In this document: piece after piece, positions 51,494 through 60,120 of the stretch
Numbering within the stretch: position 1 is the stretch's first letter
How the letters are laid out: each line of letters starts with the position of its first letter
Source of the DNA: Streptomyces odontomachi
GTDB taxonomy: Bacteria; Actinomycetota; Actinomycetes; Streptomycetales; Streptomycetaceae
Assembly: GCF_024435355.1 (NCBI RefSeq)
Contig: NZ_JAMJWG010000018.1
Location: 168,684 to 232,683, forward strand
Reading direction: 5' to 3'
Length of the DNA stretch: 64,000 nt
The notes under the pieces: generated by a model
The model's database searches: none
Seen by the model: the letters and a program-made list of their open reading frames with translations, nothing else
What the model was told of the DNA's origin: nothing
Position numbers and translations under genes: made by a program

Positions 51494-52882
51494 TTACTGG
51501 TTCAGGCGGGTGACGATCTCCGGTCCGAGCTCCGTGACGTCACCCGCGCCCATGGTGAGAACGAGATCTCCGGGCTTCGTCATTCCCGCGACCAGCTCGG
51601 CGACGGCCGTCCTGTCGTGCACAGCGGCCACGTCCGCGCCGGCCTCCCGCGCGGCGGAGAGGATCAGGTCGCTGGTCACCCCGGGGATGGGGTCCTCGCG
51701 GGCCGGATAGATGTCCAGCAGCAGGGCGGCGTCCGCGAGCGCCAGCGCGGCGCCCATCTCGGCGCCGAGCTGCTGGGTGCGGGAGAACAGGTGCGGCTGG
51801 AAGACCACGACGATCCGCCCGTCGGCCGCCGCGCCCCTGATGGCCTCCAGGTCGGCGGTCATCTCGGTCGGGTGGTGCGCGTAGGAGTCGATCACCCGCA
51901 CGCCGGCCGCCTCGCCCCGGAGCTGGAGACGGCGCTGCACCCCGGTGTACATGGCGAGTGCGGGGGCCAGCTCGGCGACCGGGATGCCCAGGGCGACGCC
52001 CGCGGTGAGGGCCGCGACGGCGTTGTGGGCGTAGTGGCGTCCGGGGACCGCGACAGTGAACGTCAGCTTCGCCCCGTCGAGCAGCACGGTGACCTCGCTG
52101 GACAGGCCCTGCGGCACGACGGACAGGATGCGCACGTCGGCGCCGGCCGACTCGCCGTAGGTCACCACGCGCAGCGAGTCGGGCAGCCGCCGGACCAGCT
52201 CCCGCGCGCCCTCGTGGTCCGCCGCGACGACCAGCGTGCCGCCCTCGACGATACGGTCCGCGAAGATCACGAAGGACTCGTGGATCTCGTCCAGGGAGGC
52301 GTAGTTCGCGTGGTGGTCCAGCTCCACGTTGAGGACGATGGCGACCTCGGGGGCGTACTTGTGGAAGCTGCGGTCGCTTTCGTCGGCCTCGGCGACGAAG
52401 ATCGAACCGGTGCCGTGGTGGGCGTTGGAGCCGGGCACGTCCAGGTCGCCGCCGATGGCGTACGACGGGTCCAGGCCGAGCGACGACAGCGCGACGGCCA
52501 GCATCGAGGTGGTCGTCGTCTTGCCGTGCGTGCCCGCCACCGCGAGTGGGCGCAGGCCGTCCATCAGGCCGGCGAGCGCGTCGGAGCGGTGGACGACGGG
52601 GATGCCGAGTTCGGCGGCGCGCACCAGCTCGGGGTTGTCGTCGCGGATGGCGGAGGAGACGACCACGCAGGTGGCGTCGGGCGCCAGGTGTCCGGCGGCG
52701 TGCCCGATGTGCACGGTGGCACCCAGATCCCGCAGGGCGTGCACGGTGACCGACTCCCGTGCGTCGCTGCCCGCGACCGTCGCACCGCGCTGGGCGAGGA
52801 TCTTCGCGATACCCGACATTCCGGCGCCGCCGATGCCGATGAAGTGCGGTCGCGCCATCGCGGCAGGAAGGCCGGGTGCCAT
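51494..52882 (-). CDS. murC: UDP-N-acetylmuramate-L-alanine ligase MurC
   Basis: 462 residues, ATG at 52882. Mur-ligase N-terminal Rossmann (HFIGIGGAGMSGIAKIL), the ATP-binding GTHGKTTTTSMLAVAL, the central domain with VFVAEADESDRSF, and the C-terminal domain (DSYAHHPTEMTADLEAI). It adds L-alanine to UDP-MurNAc in peptidoglycan precursor synthesis in the cytoplasm. In actinomycetes this gene is sometimes separate from the dcw cluster, as here beside msrB. All family motifs are present and the length is standard (~460). Confidence 0.97.
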   Translation of the reverse strand: MAPGLPAAMARPHFIGIGGAGMSGIAKILAQRGATVAGSDARESVTVHALRDLGATVHIGHAAGHLAPDATCVVVSSAIRDDNPELVRAAELGIPVVHRSDALAGLMDGLRPLAVAGTHGKTTTTSMLAVALSSLGLDPSYAIGGDLDVPGSNAHHGTGSIFVAEADESDRSFHKYAPEVAIVLNVELDHHANYASLDEIHESFVIFADRIVEGGTLVVAADHEGARELVRRLPDSLRVVTYGESAGADVRILSVVPQGLSSEVTVLLDGAKLTFTVAVPGRHYAHNAVAALTAGVALGIPVAELAPALAMYTGVQRRLQLRGEAAGVRVIDSYAHHPTEMTADLEAIRGAAADGRIVVVFQPHLFSRTQQLGAEMGAALALADAALLLDIYPAREDPIPGVTSDLILSAAREAGADVAAVHDRTAVAELVAGMTKPGDLVLTMGAGDVTELGPEIVTRLNQ

Positions 52883-53010
52883 GCGGTTGTCTCCTCATTG
52901 GTGCCGTTCCGGTCCGGGCGACCGGCGGTGGTCAGACTATGCCCTGGGGGCGGTGCCCGTCTGAGCGTACGTGTCCCGGAACGGGCCGGTCGCGGGCGGT
53001 CGCGGGCTGG

Positions 53011-53484
53011 TCAGGCCCGAGCGTGGGAGAACAGCTTCAGGACCGGCACCCCCACCTTGTGGCGGGCCCGAGACGCCCAGTCACGGTGGAAGAACTCCTC
53101 CACGTAGTGCGGATCGGTCAGCACGATCACCTCGTCCGCATGCGTCTCCTCGACGAGCGACTTCACGGCGTCCAGCGGATGGTCGTCGACCAACCGTCCG
53201 GTGGCCTCGCACCCCGCCGCGTGCAGCGCGGCGAGGGACACCTCGAGAGCCTGCTCCGCCTGGTCGGCGCCCGCGGGACCGTCCGGCGCCGCCGCCTCGC
53301 GCGCCGCCTGGTCCAGCTCGCCGATGGCCACGTCGTCGATGGCCCTCAGCAGCCGGTCGGCCTGCTCGCCGCGCGGCTGGAGCAGCACGCTGAAGGAGAC
53401 GTCCTCATCACCGTGCAAGGTGGTGACGAACTCCACGTCTGCAGACGTCAGGGCCTTCTCGATCATCAGTACGCTTGTGAACAC
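53011..53484 (-). CDS. UspA-like small protein (often labelled indole-3-glycerol-phosphate synthase in streptomycetes)
   Basis: 157 residues, GTG at 53484 (MFTSVLMIEKAL). A hydrophobic strand pair at the end (VIVLTDPHYVEEFF, HKVGVPVLKLFSH) and the helical middle fit a universal-stress-like alpha/beta fold. The family is frequently misannotated as indole-3-glycerol-phosphate synthase, but it is too short for a TrpC TIM barrel and lacks its motifs. Function unknown; transcribed alone, 128 bases after the murC start region. Confidence 0.75.
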   Translation of the reverse strand: MFTSVLMIEKALTSADVEFVTTLHGDEDVSFSVLLQPRGEQADRLLRAIDDVAIGELDQAAREAAAPDGPAGADQAEQALEVSLAALHAAGCEATGRLVDDHPLDAVKSLVEETHADEVIVLTDPHYVEEFFHRDWASRARHKVGVPVLKLFSHARA

Positions 53485-53929
53485 GACAGGCGCCCCTTTC
53501 CTCCTTGGGCCCAGCCTCAGACCCCTGCGGAAACCATCCTGCCCCGTATCCGCCCGTGGACGAGGGCTTTCAGCACCCCGGCGACGGCGAATCGGAATGA
53601 TCTATTCCGACCGGCAGGGTCAGGCCGCACGAACGATCTGCCTGAGGGGTACGGTGCGCGCAGCGTGACTGGTGCGATTCCTATGGCTGACTGCGTATGA
53701 CTGACTGTGCCGGGTGGGCTCTCCGGTCGCCGACCGTCACCTTCGCTGTTTCGGGTAACGGCCCGGTTCACCGTTTCGGGTAACGGCGGGAACATGTCTT
53801 CGACGGCCCGATGCGTTTGTTCCCTGCCTCGGTTGTTCCCTGCCTCGGTTCCTCTCCCCCGTCCTCGTCCCCGGTTCTTGTCCCTCCCAGCTCTTGCCTC
53901 ACTCCGCTTCTCTCCCGTATCGGCCGTCG
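53485..53929. repeat. Intergenic region with two small tandem repeat pairs
   Basis: 445 bases between two same-strand genes. GTTTCGGGTAACGGC occurs at 53748-53762 and 53773-53787; GTTCCCTGCCTCGGTT occurs back to back at 53819-53834 and 53835-53850. A frame on the minus strand starts within the reductase stop (GTGA), but its Arg/Gly-rich composition and odd codon use make it doubtful. No terminator stands out. Confidence 0.6.
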
Positions 53930-54985
53930 TCACGCCTCGGGATCCTGCGGCTCCTCCGGCGGGTCCGCCGGCAGCGGGCGAATCCGCTGGTAGCGGGTGA
54001 AGAGGAAGCCTTCGTCCTCCAGGACGGAGACCAGCCGGAGACGGTCCGGCACCGGCACCGCCGGTCCTCCCGCGATGCGCTGCGCCTGGCCCGCGGTGAG
54101 CACCGGGGACACCGTCAGGCAGAGTTCGTCGAGCGCGCCGACGGCCACGAACTGGCCGAGCAGCCGCGGCCCGCCCTCCAGCAGCAACCGCGCGTAGCCG
54201 CGCTCGGCCAACGCCGCGACCACCTGCTGCGGCTCGACACCCACGCCCTCACCCGCGATCACCACCTCGACGCCCGCACGCCGTGCCGCCGCGACCCGGT
54301 TCCCCGGCGCCTCGGCCCCGGTGATCACGAGCGTCGGCACCAGCGGCTCCGTGAACAGCGGCAGCGAGAAGTCCAGGTCCATGCCGGCGGAGACGACGGC
54401 GATCGGGGGCGCCGGAGGCTGCCCGGCCGCCGCGCGCCGGGCAGCGAAGTGCCGGCGCGCACGAGCCGGCCGGTACCCCTCCTTCCGTACCGTCTCTGCA
54501 CCGACGATCACGACGTCGGCCAGCGCCCGCAGCACCCCGAAGATGCGCATGTCGGCGGCGGAGGACAGCGGCTCGGAGTGGCCGTCGTGCTGCCCGGCGC
54601 CGTCCAGGCTGGAGACCATGTTGGCGCGCAGCCAGACGTGACGGGGGCGGGCGGGCGCGGAGGCCGGGGCGGGAGCGGAGGCGGGGACCGGCTCCGGATA
54701 GGCGTACGCCTCCGCAAGCTCGTCCAGTTCCCACGTCCGGTCCGTCCGGTCCACCTGGTCCTCCCGGTCCGTCCGGTCCACCTGGTCCTCCCGGTCCGTC
54801 CGGTCCACCTGGCCCTCCCGGTCCGTCCGGTCCTCCTGGTCCTTCCGTTCCGGAACCGGCGTACCGTCCCCGCCCTGCACGTCCTGCCCGCCGGACGCCG
54901 CGGCGTCCGCCGCGTCCGCGTGCCCGGCCTCCTGGCGGCCCGTCCTGCCAGGTGTTTCTTCGGTCACAGGGAACAGTCGTCGCAT
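53930..54985 (-). CDS. RibD C-terminal/dihydrofolate reductase-like pyrimidine reductase
   Basis: 351 residues, ATG at 54985 (MRRLFPVTEE). The first ~115 residues are a charged disordered region containing four 9-residue Asp/Arg repeats. The reductase domain follows: RANMVSSLDG, VVIVGAETVRKEGY, PPIAVVSAG, LLLEGGPRLLGQFV, and a C-terminal FLFTRYQR. RibD_C enzymes reduce pyrimidine or pterin-like substrates with NADPH; in streptomycetes such solo proteins are of unsettled function (riboflavin-related or stress). The divergent zapE start is within 40 bases, so the two promoters overlap with the coding ends. Confidence 0.85.
   Translation of the reverse strand: MRRLFPVTEETPGRTGRQEAGHADAADAAASGGQDVQGGDGTPVPERKDQEDRTDREGQVDRTDREDQVDRTDREDQVDRTDRTWELDELAEAYAYPEPVPASAPAPASAPARPRHVWLRANMVSSLDGAGQHDGHSEPLSSAADMRIFGVLRALADVVIVGAETVRKEGYRPARARRHFAARRAAAGQPPAPPIAVVSAGMDLDFSLPLFTEPLVPTLVITGAEAPGNRVAAARRAGVEVVIAGEGVGVEPQQVVAALAERGYARLLLEGGPRLLGQFVAVGALDELCLTVSPVLTAGQAQRIAGGPAVPVPDRLRLVSVLEDEGFLFTRYQRIRPLPADPPEEPQDPEA
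54739..54846. repeat. Four 27-base in-frame repeats in the reductase gene
   Basis: Units start at 54739, 54766, 54793 and 54820 (27 bases each; the third and fourth have substitutions). Each encodes nine residues of the pattern DREDQVDRT on the minus strand, keeping the frame. This is the disordered N-terminal tail; repeat number may vary between strains. Confidence 0.9.
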
Positions 54986-55022
54986 GCCGTGCAGTGTCGC
55001 ATGGGCCTTACCCTCGGAAAGC

Positions 55023-56162
55023 GTGTCCAGCTCCACCCACGCCTCCGGCGACCGCCCGCTGCCCACCGCGGCACCGCCGTCCCTGTGCGCCCGTCGGCCG
55101 GACGTGCCGGCGGAGCGCCTCGTGACCGGTCTGGTGCCGCCGCCACGGTTCGGCACGGCGCGCTTCGCGACCTACGTCCCGGATCCGCGGCGCCCCAGCC
55201 AGTCCGAGGCCGTGCACACGCTGAGCGGTTTCGCGACAGGGCTCGAACCGGGGCAGGGCGCCGGACGGGCCGGACGGCGCCGCTGGTTCGGGGCCCGCCC
55301 GGCGGCCGCGACGCCGAAGGGCCCGCGCGGCGTCTACCTGGACGGCGGCTACGGCGTCGGCAAGACCCACCTGCTGGCCGCGCTCTGGCACGCCGCCCCC
55401 GTACCGCCCGAGCAGAAGGCCTTCTGCACCTTCGTGGAGCTGACGCACCTGGCCGGGGCGTTGGGCTTCCAGGAGACGGTGCGCAGGTTGAGCGGGCACC
55501 GGCTGCTGTGCATAGACGAGTTCGAGCTCGACGACCCAGGCGACACCGTGCTCGTCTCGTCGCTGCTCGGCCGGCTGGCCGACGCGGGCGTGGCCCTTGC
55601 CGCCACCTCCAACACGCTGCCCGACCGGCTCGGCGAGGGCAGGTTCGCCGCGGCCGACTTCCTGCGCGAGATACAGGGCCTCGCCGCGCGCTTTCGCACG
55701 GTGCGCATAGACGGCGAGGACCACCGCCACCGCGGCCTGCCGACCGCCCCGCCCCCGCCCACCGCCGAGCAGGTCACCACGACCGCGCACGCCACCGCCG
55801 GCGCCCGGCTGGACGACTTCCCGCGGTTGCTCGCACAGCTCTCCGGCAGCCATCCCAGCGGCTACGGCACGCTGACCGAGGGTGTCTCGGCGGTCTGCCT
55901 CACCGGGGTGCGGCCGGTGCTCGACCAGGCGACCGCGTTGCGCCTCGTCGTCCTCGCCGACCGGCTGTACGACCGCGAGACGCCGGTCCTCGCGGCGGGC
56001 GAGCCGCTGGACCACGTCTTCGGCACGGACATGCTCCACGGCGGCTACCGGAAGAAGTACCTCCGTGCGATCTCCCGCCTCACCGCCCTGGCCGGCGAGG
56101 GACAGGCCCTCCTGGACCGCGGCGACCGCGGCGACCGCGGCACAGCCGCCGCCACGGACTGA
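55023..56162 (+). CDS. zapE: Cell division protein ZapE (AFG1-like ATPase)
   Basis: 379 residues with the GTG at 55023 (VSSSTHASGD); an ATG at 54984 is also in frame, but overlaps the divergent reductase start. The AFG1/ZapE ATPase has Walker A GGYGVGKTHL, Walker B LLCIDEFELDD and the LAATSNTLPD sensor motif. The N-terminus has PPSLCARRPDVPAERLV, typical of streptomycete ZapE. ZapE destabilises the FtsZ ring under stress in E. coli; in actinomycetes its role is untested. It stands between the divergent reductase and the convergent methyltransferase. Confidence 0.9.
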   Translation: MSSSTHASGDRPLPTAAPPSLCARRPDVPAERLVTGLVPPPRFGTARFATYVPDPRRPSQSEAVHTLSGFATGLEPGQGAGRAGRRRWFGARPAAATPKGPRGVYLDGGYGVGKTHLLAALWHAAPVPPEQKAFCTFVELTHLAGALGFQETVRRLSGHRLLCIDEFELDDPGDTVLVSSLLGRLADAGVALAATSNTLPDRLGEGRFAAADFLREIQGLAARFRTVRIDGEDHRHRGLPTAPPPPTAEQVTTTAHATAGARLDDFPRLLAQLSGSHPSGYGTLTEGVSAVCLTGVRPVLDQATALRLVVLADRLYDRETPVLAAGEPLDHVFGTDMLHGGYRKKYLRAISRLTALAGEGQALLDRGDRGDRGTAAATD

Positions 56163-56177
56163 GCCGCGGTACACACG

Positions 56178-56921
56178 TCAGGCGTGCTCCGGTGTCCGGC
56201 GCAGCACCAGGGAGACGAAGCCAAAGGCGTCCCGGTAGACCCGCAGCCACTCCGAGCGCCGGATGGTGGCCGTCTGAAGCACCTGCGTGCTGTCCGGATC
56301 GGCCGGGTGGTCCAGGGCCCACGCGGCCAGCGAACCCCAGCAGGCCCATTCGTAGTCGTCCAGCTCGCGACGTGTGCTGATGTGCCCGTCGACGGGCGTC
56401 CATCCGTCGGCGACGACCCGGTCCACGGTGGTCGCCAGGTCGGTGAGGTCCCCGAGCATCTCGACGGCTTCCTGGGAGGGGGCGCGCTCCCAGAACCCCT
56501 CACCGATCAGCACGTACCCGCCGGGGGCCAGGTGTCTGCGGGCCGCTGCGAGGGTGGGGAGCAGGCCGCCGAAGGCGTGCGTGGCACCGACGCTGAGCAC
56601 CAGGTCGAACGGTTCTGACGGGACGAAGTCCTGGGCGTTGCGGTGGTGCAGGGCGAGGCGCTGTCGGAGGCCGAGGGCACTGGCTGCCTGGCGGGCCTGG
56701 GCCAGGGCGTCCGCGGAGACGTCCACCCCCTCCGCGTGCAGTCGGGGTCGGGTGGCCAGGGCGCGCAGCAGCCATTCCGCGCCCCCGCAACCGAGGTCGA
56801 GCACCCGCTCGTCGCCGCGCGGCAGCCCGCGGGCCAGCAGGCGACTGACCGAGGCGTCGTCGATCGGGCTCTTGATCGGATGCTCGGCATGGGCGATCCG
56901 GGAGATCTGTTCGCGATTCAC
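56178..56921 (-). CDS. SAM-dependent class I methyltransferase
   Basis: 247 residues, GTG at 56921 (MNREQISRIA). Motif I VLDLGCGGAEW (40-50), acidic EGVDVS, motif II-like AQDFVPSEPFDLVLSV and a GGYVLIGEGFW segment. Substrate unknown; the C-terminus lacks a recognised specificity domain. It is convergent with zapE, 15 bases apart. The upstream 169-base gap contains ~20-base repeats (56999-57080). Confidence 0.88.
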   Translation of the reverse strand: MNREQISRIAHAEHPIKSPIDDASVSRLLARGLPRGDERVLDLGCGGAEWLLRALATRPRLHAEGVDVSADALAQARQAASALGLRQRLALHHRNAQDFVPSEPFDLVLSVGATHAFGGLLPTLAAARRHLAPGGYVLIGEGFWERAPSQEAVEMLGDLTDLATTVDRVVADGWTPVDGHISTRRELDDYEWACWGSLAAWALDHPADPDSTQVLQTATIRRSEWLRVYRDAFGFVSLVLRRTPEHA

Positions 56922-56998
56922 CGGCGCAGCGTGTCAACGCCGCAGAGCAGGCGCACGTGGTTTTCGTTGCGGGTTGTCGGGGGGTGTTCCCGGTTGTT

Positions 56999-57080
56999 GC
57001 CGGCTGACCCTTGCTGTTGTGCCGACTGATCCTTGCCGTTGCCGACTGTTCCTTGCTGTTGCGGGCTGTTCCTTGCTGGT
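56999..57080. repeat. About four ~20-base imperfect tandem repeats
   Basis: Units of the form GCCGACTGTTCCTTGCTGTT (57041-57060), with variants at 57021-57040 and 57061-57080 and a 22-base version at 56999-57020. They fill the gap between the membrane-protein gene (ends 57091) and the methyltransferase start, just inside its promoter region. Confidence 0.75.
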
Positions 57081-57090
57081 GCGCCCCGTT

Positions 57091-57759
57091 TCAGTCCCGG
57101 CGTGAACACAGGGCGCAGGCCAGCGCGGTGGCTGCCAAGGCGACGAGTGCGCCGGTGGCGCACGGCAGGAGCGGGGCATGCACCACGCCGTCCTGCGAGC
57201 CGGTGACCAGGTCGGTCAGCGCGGCGCGCGCCGGGGAGCCGGGCAGCACCAGGGCCAGGATCACCGCCAGCACCAGTGCGGGGACGGCGTGGCCCCGGCT
57301 GCGCAGCAGCGGCCGGCTGGTGACCGCTCCCGCAGCGGTTCCGAGCAGTACGCACGCCAGCATCCCGAGCAGACCGGCCGCACCGGCCGGCACCCGCGGC
57401 ACATGCACCTGGTGGTCACCGCTCGCCGGCTCGCTGATCGCCGTGACCAGCAGGGCGGCGACGGCACCGACCACCGCCGACGTCAGGAACGCGGTCAGCA
57501 GCGCGGCGAGGTGCGCCCGCGCTGGGCCGGCGGGCGCGGCGACGCAGATGCGTGCGGCGGGCGGCTCGCCGGTCACGCAGATCCGCACCGACCAGGCCGC
57601 CACGGGCAGCAGGCACCCGGCCGTGTAGCCCAGGCTGTCCAGCACCGGCTGGCCGGGCCTGACACCGATCGCGAGCAGGGCAACGTACAGGAACACCGGC
57701 GGCAGCCAGCGCTGCGAGCGCAGCAACAGCGCAAGGTGGTACCGCAGCAGGGCACTCAT
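57091..57759 (-). CDS. Membrane protein, permease partner of the ABC ATPase
   Basis: 222 residues, ATG at 57759 overlapping the ABC stop (ATGA). Six hydrophobic stretches (e.g. PPVFLYVALLAIGV, ALLTAFLTSAVVGAVAALLV, LLGMLACVLLGTAAGAV, ALVLAVILALVLPG, LVALAATALACAL) suggest a polytopic membrane protein; the SMALL size and lack of substrate motif resemble ABC-2-type exporters. It probably forms a simple exporter with the ATPase. The cargo is unknown. Confidence 0.8.
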   Translation of the reverse strand: MSALLRYHLALLLRSQRWLPPVFLYVALLAIGVRPGQPVLDSLGYTAGCLLPVAAWSVRICVTGEPPAARICVAAPAGPARAHLAALLTAFLTSAVVGAVAALLVTAISEPASGDHQVHVPRVPAGAAGLLGMLACVLLGTAAGAVTSRPLLRSRGHAVPALVLAVILALVLPGSPARAALTDLVTGSQDGVVHAPLLPCATGALVALAATALACALCSRRD

Positions 57760-58733
57760 CGGACCACCCCGGCAACCGGTCCGGAACCGGCCCTCTCCCG
57801 GGTCACCGACACCACGTGCCACGGCGGCTGCGCCGTCAGCAGGGAGCGCAGGACGGCGTCGGAGTCGGCCGCGGGCACGGCCAGGCGGACGGTTCCGCCC
57901 GAGGTGCGCAGGCCGGTCACGTGGTGCGGGCCCACGGGCGGCTGGTTGCGGGGCTCTGCACCGGGCCCCGCGGCACCGTCGGGCCCTGCGCCCGGTGCCT
58001 CCGTCGGCGGTGACGTCTCGATGGTCACGAGCGCCCCCGCGGGCCCCGCCGACACGCGGCGCACCGTGCCGCCCGCCACGCGGAACGTCGCATCGGCCGC
58101 ACCGGCGAGGCGGCGCGGGTCGTGGTCGACGAAGACGACGGTGCCGCCCGCCGCAGTGCGTTCCACGACCGCCCTGTCCAGTTCGGCACGGGCCGCGGTG
58201 TCGAGGCCGGTCCAGGCCTCGTCGAGCAGCAGCAGGTCGGGCGCGGCCAGCAGGGCCTGCGCGACGGCCACCTTCTGGCTGCTGCCCTTGGACAGCTCGG
58301 ACAACGGTGTGTGCAGATATTCCTGGGCACCGAACCGTTCCAGCCACTCACCCGCGGCACGTTTCGCCGCCGGGCCGGACAGGCCGTGAATGCGGCCCAG
58401 GTGGGTCAGGTAGCCGGCGGCGGTGAAGGGCAGCCGGGCCGGGAAGCGTTCCGGAACGTAGGCCCTACGGGGCCGCCCGCTGATCCGGCCCGCGCTCGGT
58501 GCGTCGACGCCCGCGAGCAGCCGCAGCAGCGTCGACTTGCCACTGCCGTTGGTCCCCTCGACGCGCACCAGCGTTCCCGTGGGCACGTCGAGGTCGACCT
58601 CGCGCAGCACCCAGGGACCGCGCAGCCCGTAGCGCCGCCCTACGCCGGTCAGCCGTATGCACACCTCTGACAAGCGGTCACCGGACCCCCGCCCGCCGAG
58701 CGCGTCGGGCCTCACGCGCGCCTCCAGCCCCAC
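57756..58733 (-). CDS. ABC transporter ATP-binding protein
   Basis: 325 residues, GTG at 58733. Walker A GTNGSGKST (60-68), signature LSKGSSQKVA (147-156) and Walker B LLLLDEAWTGLD; the D-loop and VDHD follow (VDHDPRRL). Residues ~225-325 form a C-terminal extension rich in Pro/Gly. It pairs with the membrane protein by a 4-base overlap. Compared with export ABC ATPases of antibiotic resistance, the signature is intact, so it is probably active. Substrate unknown. Confidence 0.9.
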   Translation of the reverse strand: MGLEARVRPDALGGRGSGDRLSEVCIRLTGVGRRYGLRGPWVLREVDLDVPTGTLVRVEGTNGSGKSTLLRLLAGVDAPSAGRISGRPRRAYVPERFPARLPFTAAGYLTHLGRIHGLSGPAAKRAAGEWLERFGAQEYLHTPLSELSKGSSQKVAVAQALLAAPDLLLLDEAWTGLDTAARAELDRAVVERTAAGGTVVFVDHDPRRLAGAADATFRVAGGTVRRVSAGPAGALVTIETSPPTEAPGAGPDGAAGPGAEPRNQPPVGPHHVTGLRTSGGTVRLAVPAADSDAVLRSLLTAQPPWHVVSVTRERAGSGPVAGVVR

Positions 58734-58951
58734 GTGCGCCTCCCCACCACCGCGGGCACTTCGTGTGCCGCATCCGTCTCCTGCGCACCGTACACATCAT
58801 CCACACCACACCCGCATGGGCGTGCGCACCCGTCACGCGCCCCATCCTCCTGTCCGCCGCGTCCACCGCCAAGCGCACCCCTGCGCGGGCCGTCCCCCCG
58901 CCCCTGGACGGGGCCCGCGAGCACGCCATCCCTGCCTGGCAGACTGGAGCC

Positions 58952-59764
58952 GTGACCAGTGAGAACACCAGTGAGAACACCGGTGCGGCACCGGTGGGCG
59001 GCGAGGACACGGGCGGCCGCGCGCTGCCGGAACCGGCCGGCGGCGCCCAGGAGAGCCCGTTCCGTTCGGCTCGTTCGCCGCGCGACGAACCGCCGCAGTT
59101 CGTGCTCCCGCTGGTGGTACACATCGAGCGGGCCTCGCCTCCGTCCCGTACGGATGCGCTGGAGACCGCGGCCCGTGCGGTGCTGGTGATGCTGAGTGAT
59201 CCCCGTGCGCAGGGCGACGGGCCCTGGGCGCAGGCGGTACGGGACTGGCAGGACGGCCGGATCCGCAAGGTCGTGCGCCGGGCGCGGGGCGCCGAGTGGC
59301 GGCGCGCCCAGGCGCTGGACGGCATCACGGTGACCGGCGCTTCGGCGGAGGTGCAGGTCTTCCCCCCGGTACCGTTGGACGGCTGGCCGAAGGACCTGGC
59401 GCGGCTCCAGGTCTCGGGCACCGTGCTGGACGATCCGCAGCCACCCCCCGACGCGGACCCCGACACACCGACACTGTGGATAAGCCCACATGTCGACATG
59501 ACAGCGGGCAAGGCCATGGCCCAGGCCGGGCACGGTGCCCAACTCGCCTGGTGGGACCTCTCCGAGACGGAACGCACCGCCTGGCACGCCGCCGGCTTCC
59601 CGCTCTCCGTCCGCACCGCCGATCCGGCCCGATGGCACCGGCTGACCACGAGCGGCCTGCCGGTGGTGCGTGACGCGGGCTTCACGGAGATCGCGCCCGG
59701 GGACACGGTCGCGGTGGAGGGCCACCACCGGGTGGCGGACCTGAAGGCGACAGGACGCCCCTGA
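58952..59764 (+). CDS. Pth2-like peptidyl-tRNA hydrolase
   Basis: 270 residues, GTG at 58952 with TGGAG upstream; the frame is open earlier, but lies over the divergent ABC gene. The N-terminal ~45 residues are low complexity (TSENTSENTG). The core has FVLPLVVHIERA and the Pth2-type segment VDMTAGKAMAQAGHGAQLAWW. Pth2 family proteins recycle peptidyl-tRNA; streptomycete members are usually standalone and their activity is unproven. The gene is divergent from the ABC operon. Confidence 0.78.
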   Translation: MTSENTSENTGAAPVGGEDTGGRALPEPAGGAQESPFRSARSPRDEPPQFVLPLVVHIERASPPSRTDALETAARAVLVMLSDPRAQGDGPWAQAVRDWQDGRIRKVVRRARGAEWRRAQALDGITVTGASAEVQVFPPVPLDGWPKDLARLQVSGTVLDDPQPPPDADPDTPTLWISPHVDMTAGKAMAQAGHGAQLAWWDLSETERTAWHAAGFPLSVRTADPARWHRLTTSGLPVVRDAGFTEIAPGDTVAVEGHHRVADLKATGRP

Positions 59765-60120
59765 CCCACCCTCACCCCGGCCCACCGCACCCGAACACGC
59801 CCGCCGCCAAGCTCAAATGTTCCTCTGAACGCGCGTCCGAACGGTTGGGCCGGGCGCACGCTGGTGAGGAGACCCGCAGCACCGGATGCGCCGGCCTGCC
59901 CCGAACGGCGGCAGTCTGCGCGGATGACGGCACTCTGCCCGAACGGCGGCAACCCACCGGCCGGCAAACGGCCCACGGCAACGCACGGCGCCGCAACCGA
60001 TCGACCGACCGGGAGCAGCCGTCCCGGTGGGCGGAGGGCCACCGGGACGGAGCGGCCGGGCCGGCGGGCCTCCGGTGCCGGGCCCGTTCGGGTGCGGGGG
60101 GACGTGACGGAGGAGGGCAC
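59765..60120. other. 356-base intergenic region with a direct repeat
   Basis: CCCGAACGGCGGCA occurs at 59900-59913 and 59938-59951 (38-base spacing). A promoter for the DUF692 gene must lie here, but no convincing -10/-35 pair is evident. A good ribosome site, GGAGGAGGG, ends the region at 60109-60117. Confidence 0.5.

Noticed and set aside
53517..53933. Minus-strand frame starting within the reductase stop (GTGA)
   Set aside because: The overlap looks like coupling, but the product is Arg/Gly-rich, the codons (AGA, GGA, CGA) do not match its neighbours and tandem repeats run through it.
54839..55022. Alternative start of zapE at the ATG 54984
   Set aside because: It would overlap the divergent reductase start, and the GTG at 55023 gives the usual streptomycete N-terminus; the ATG cannot be excluded.
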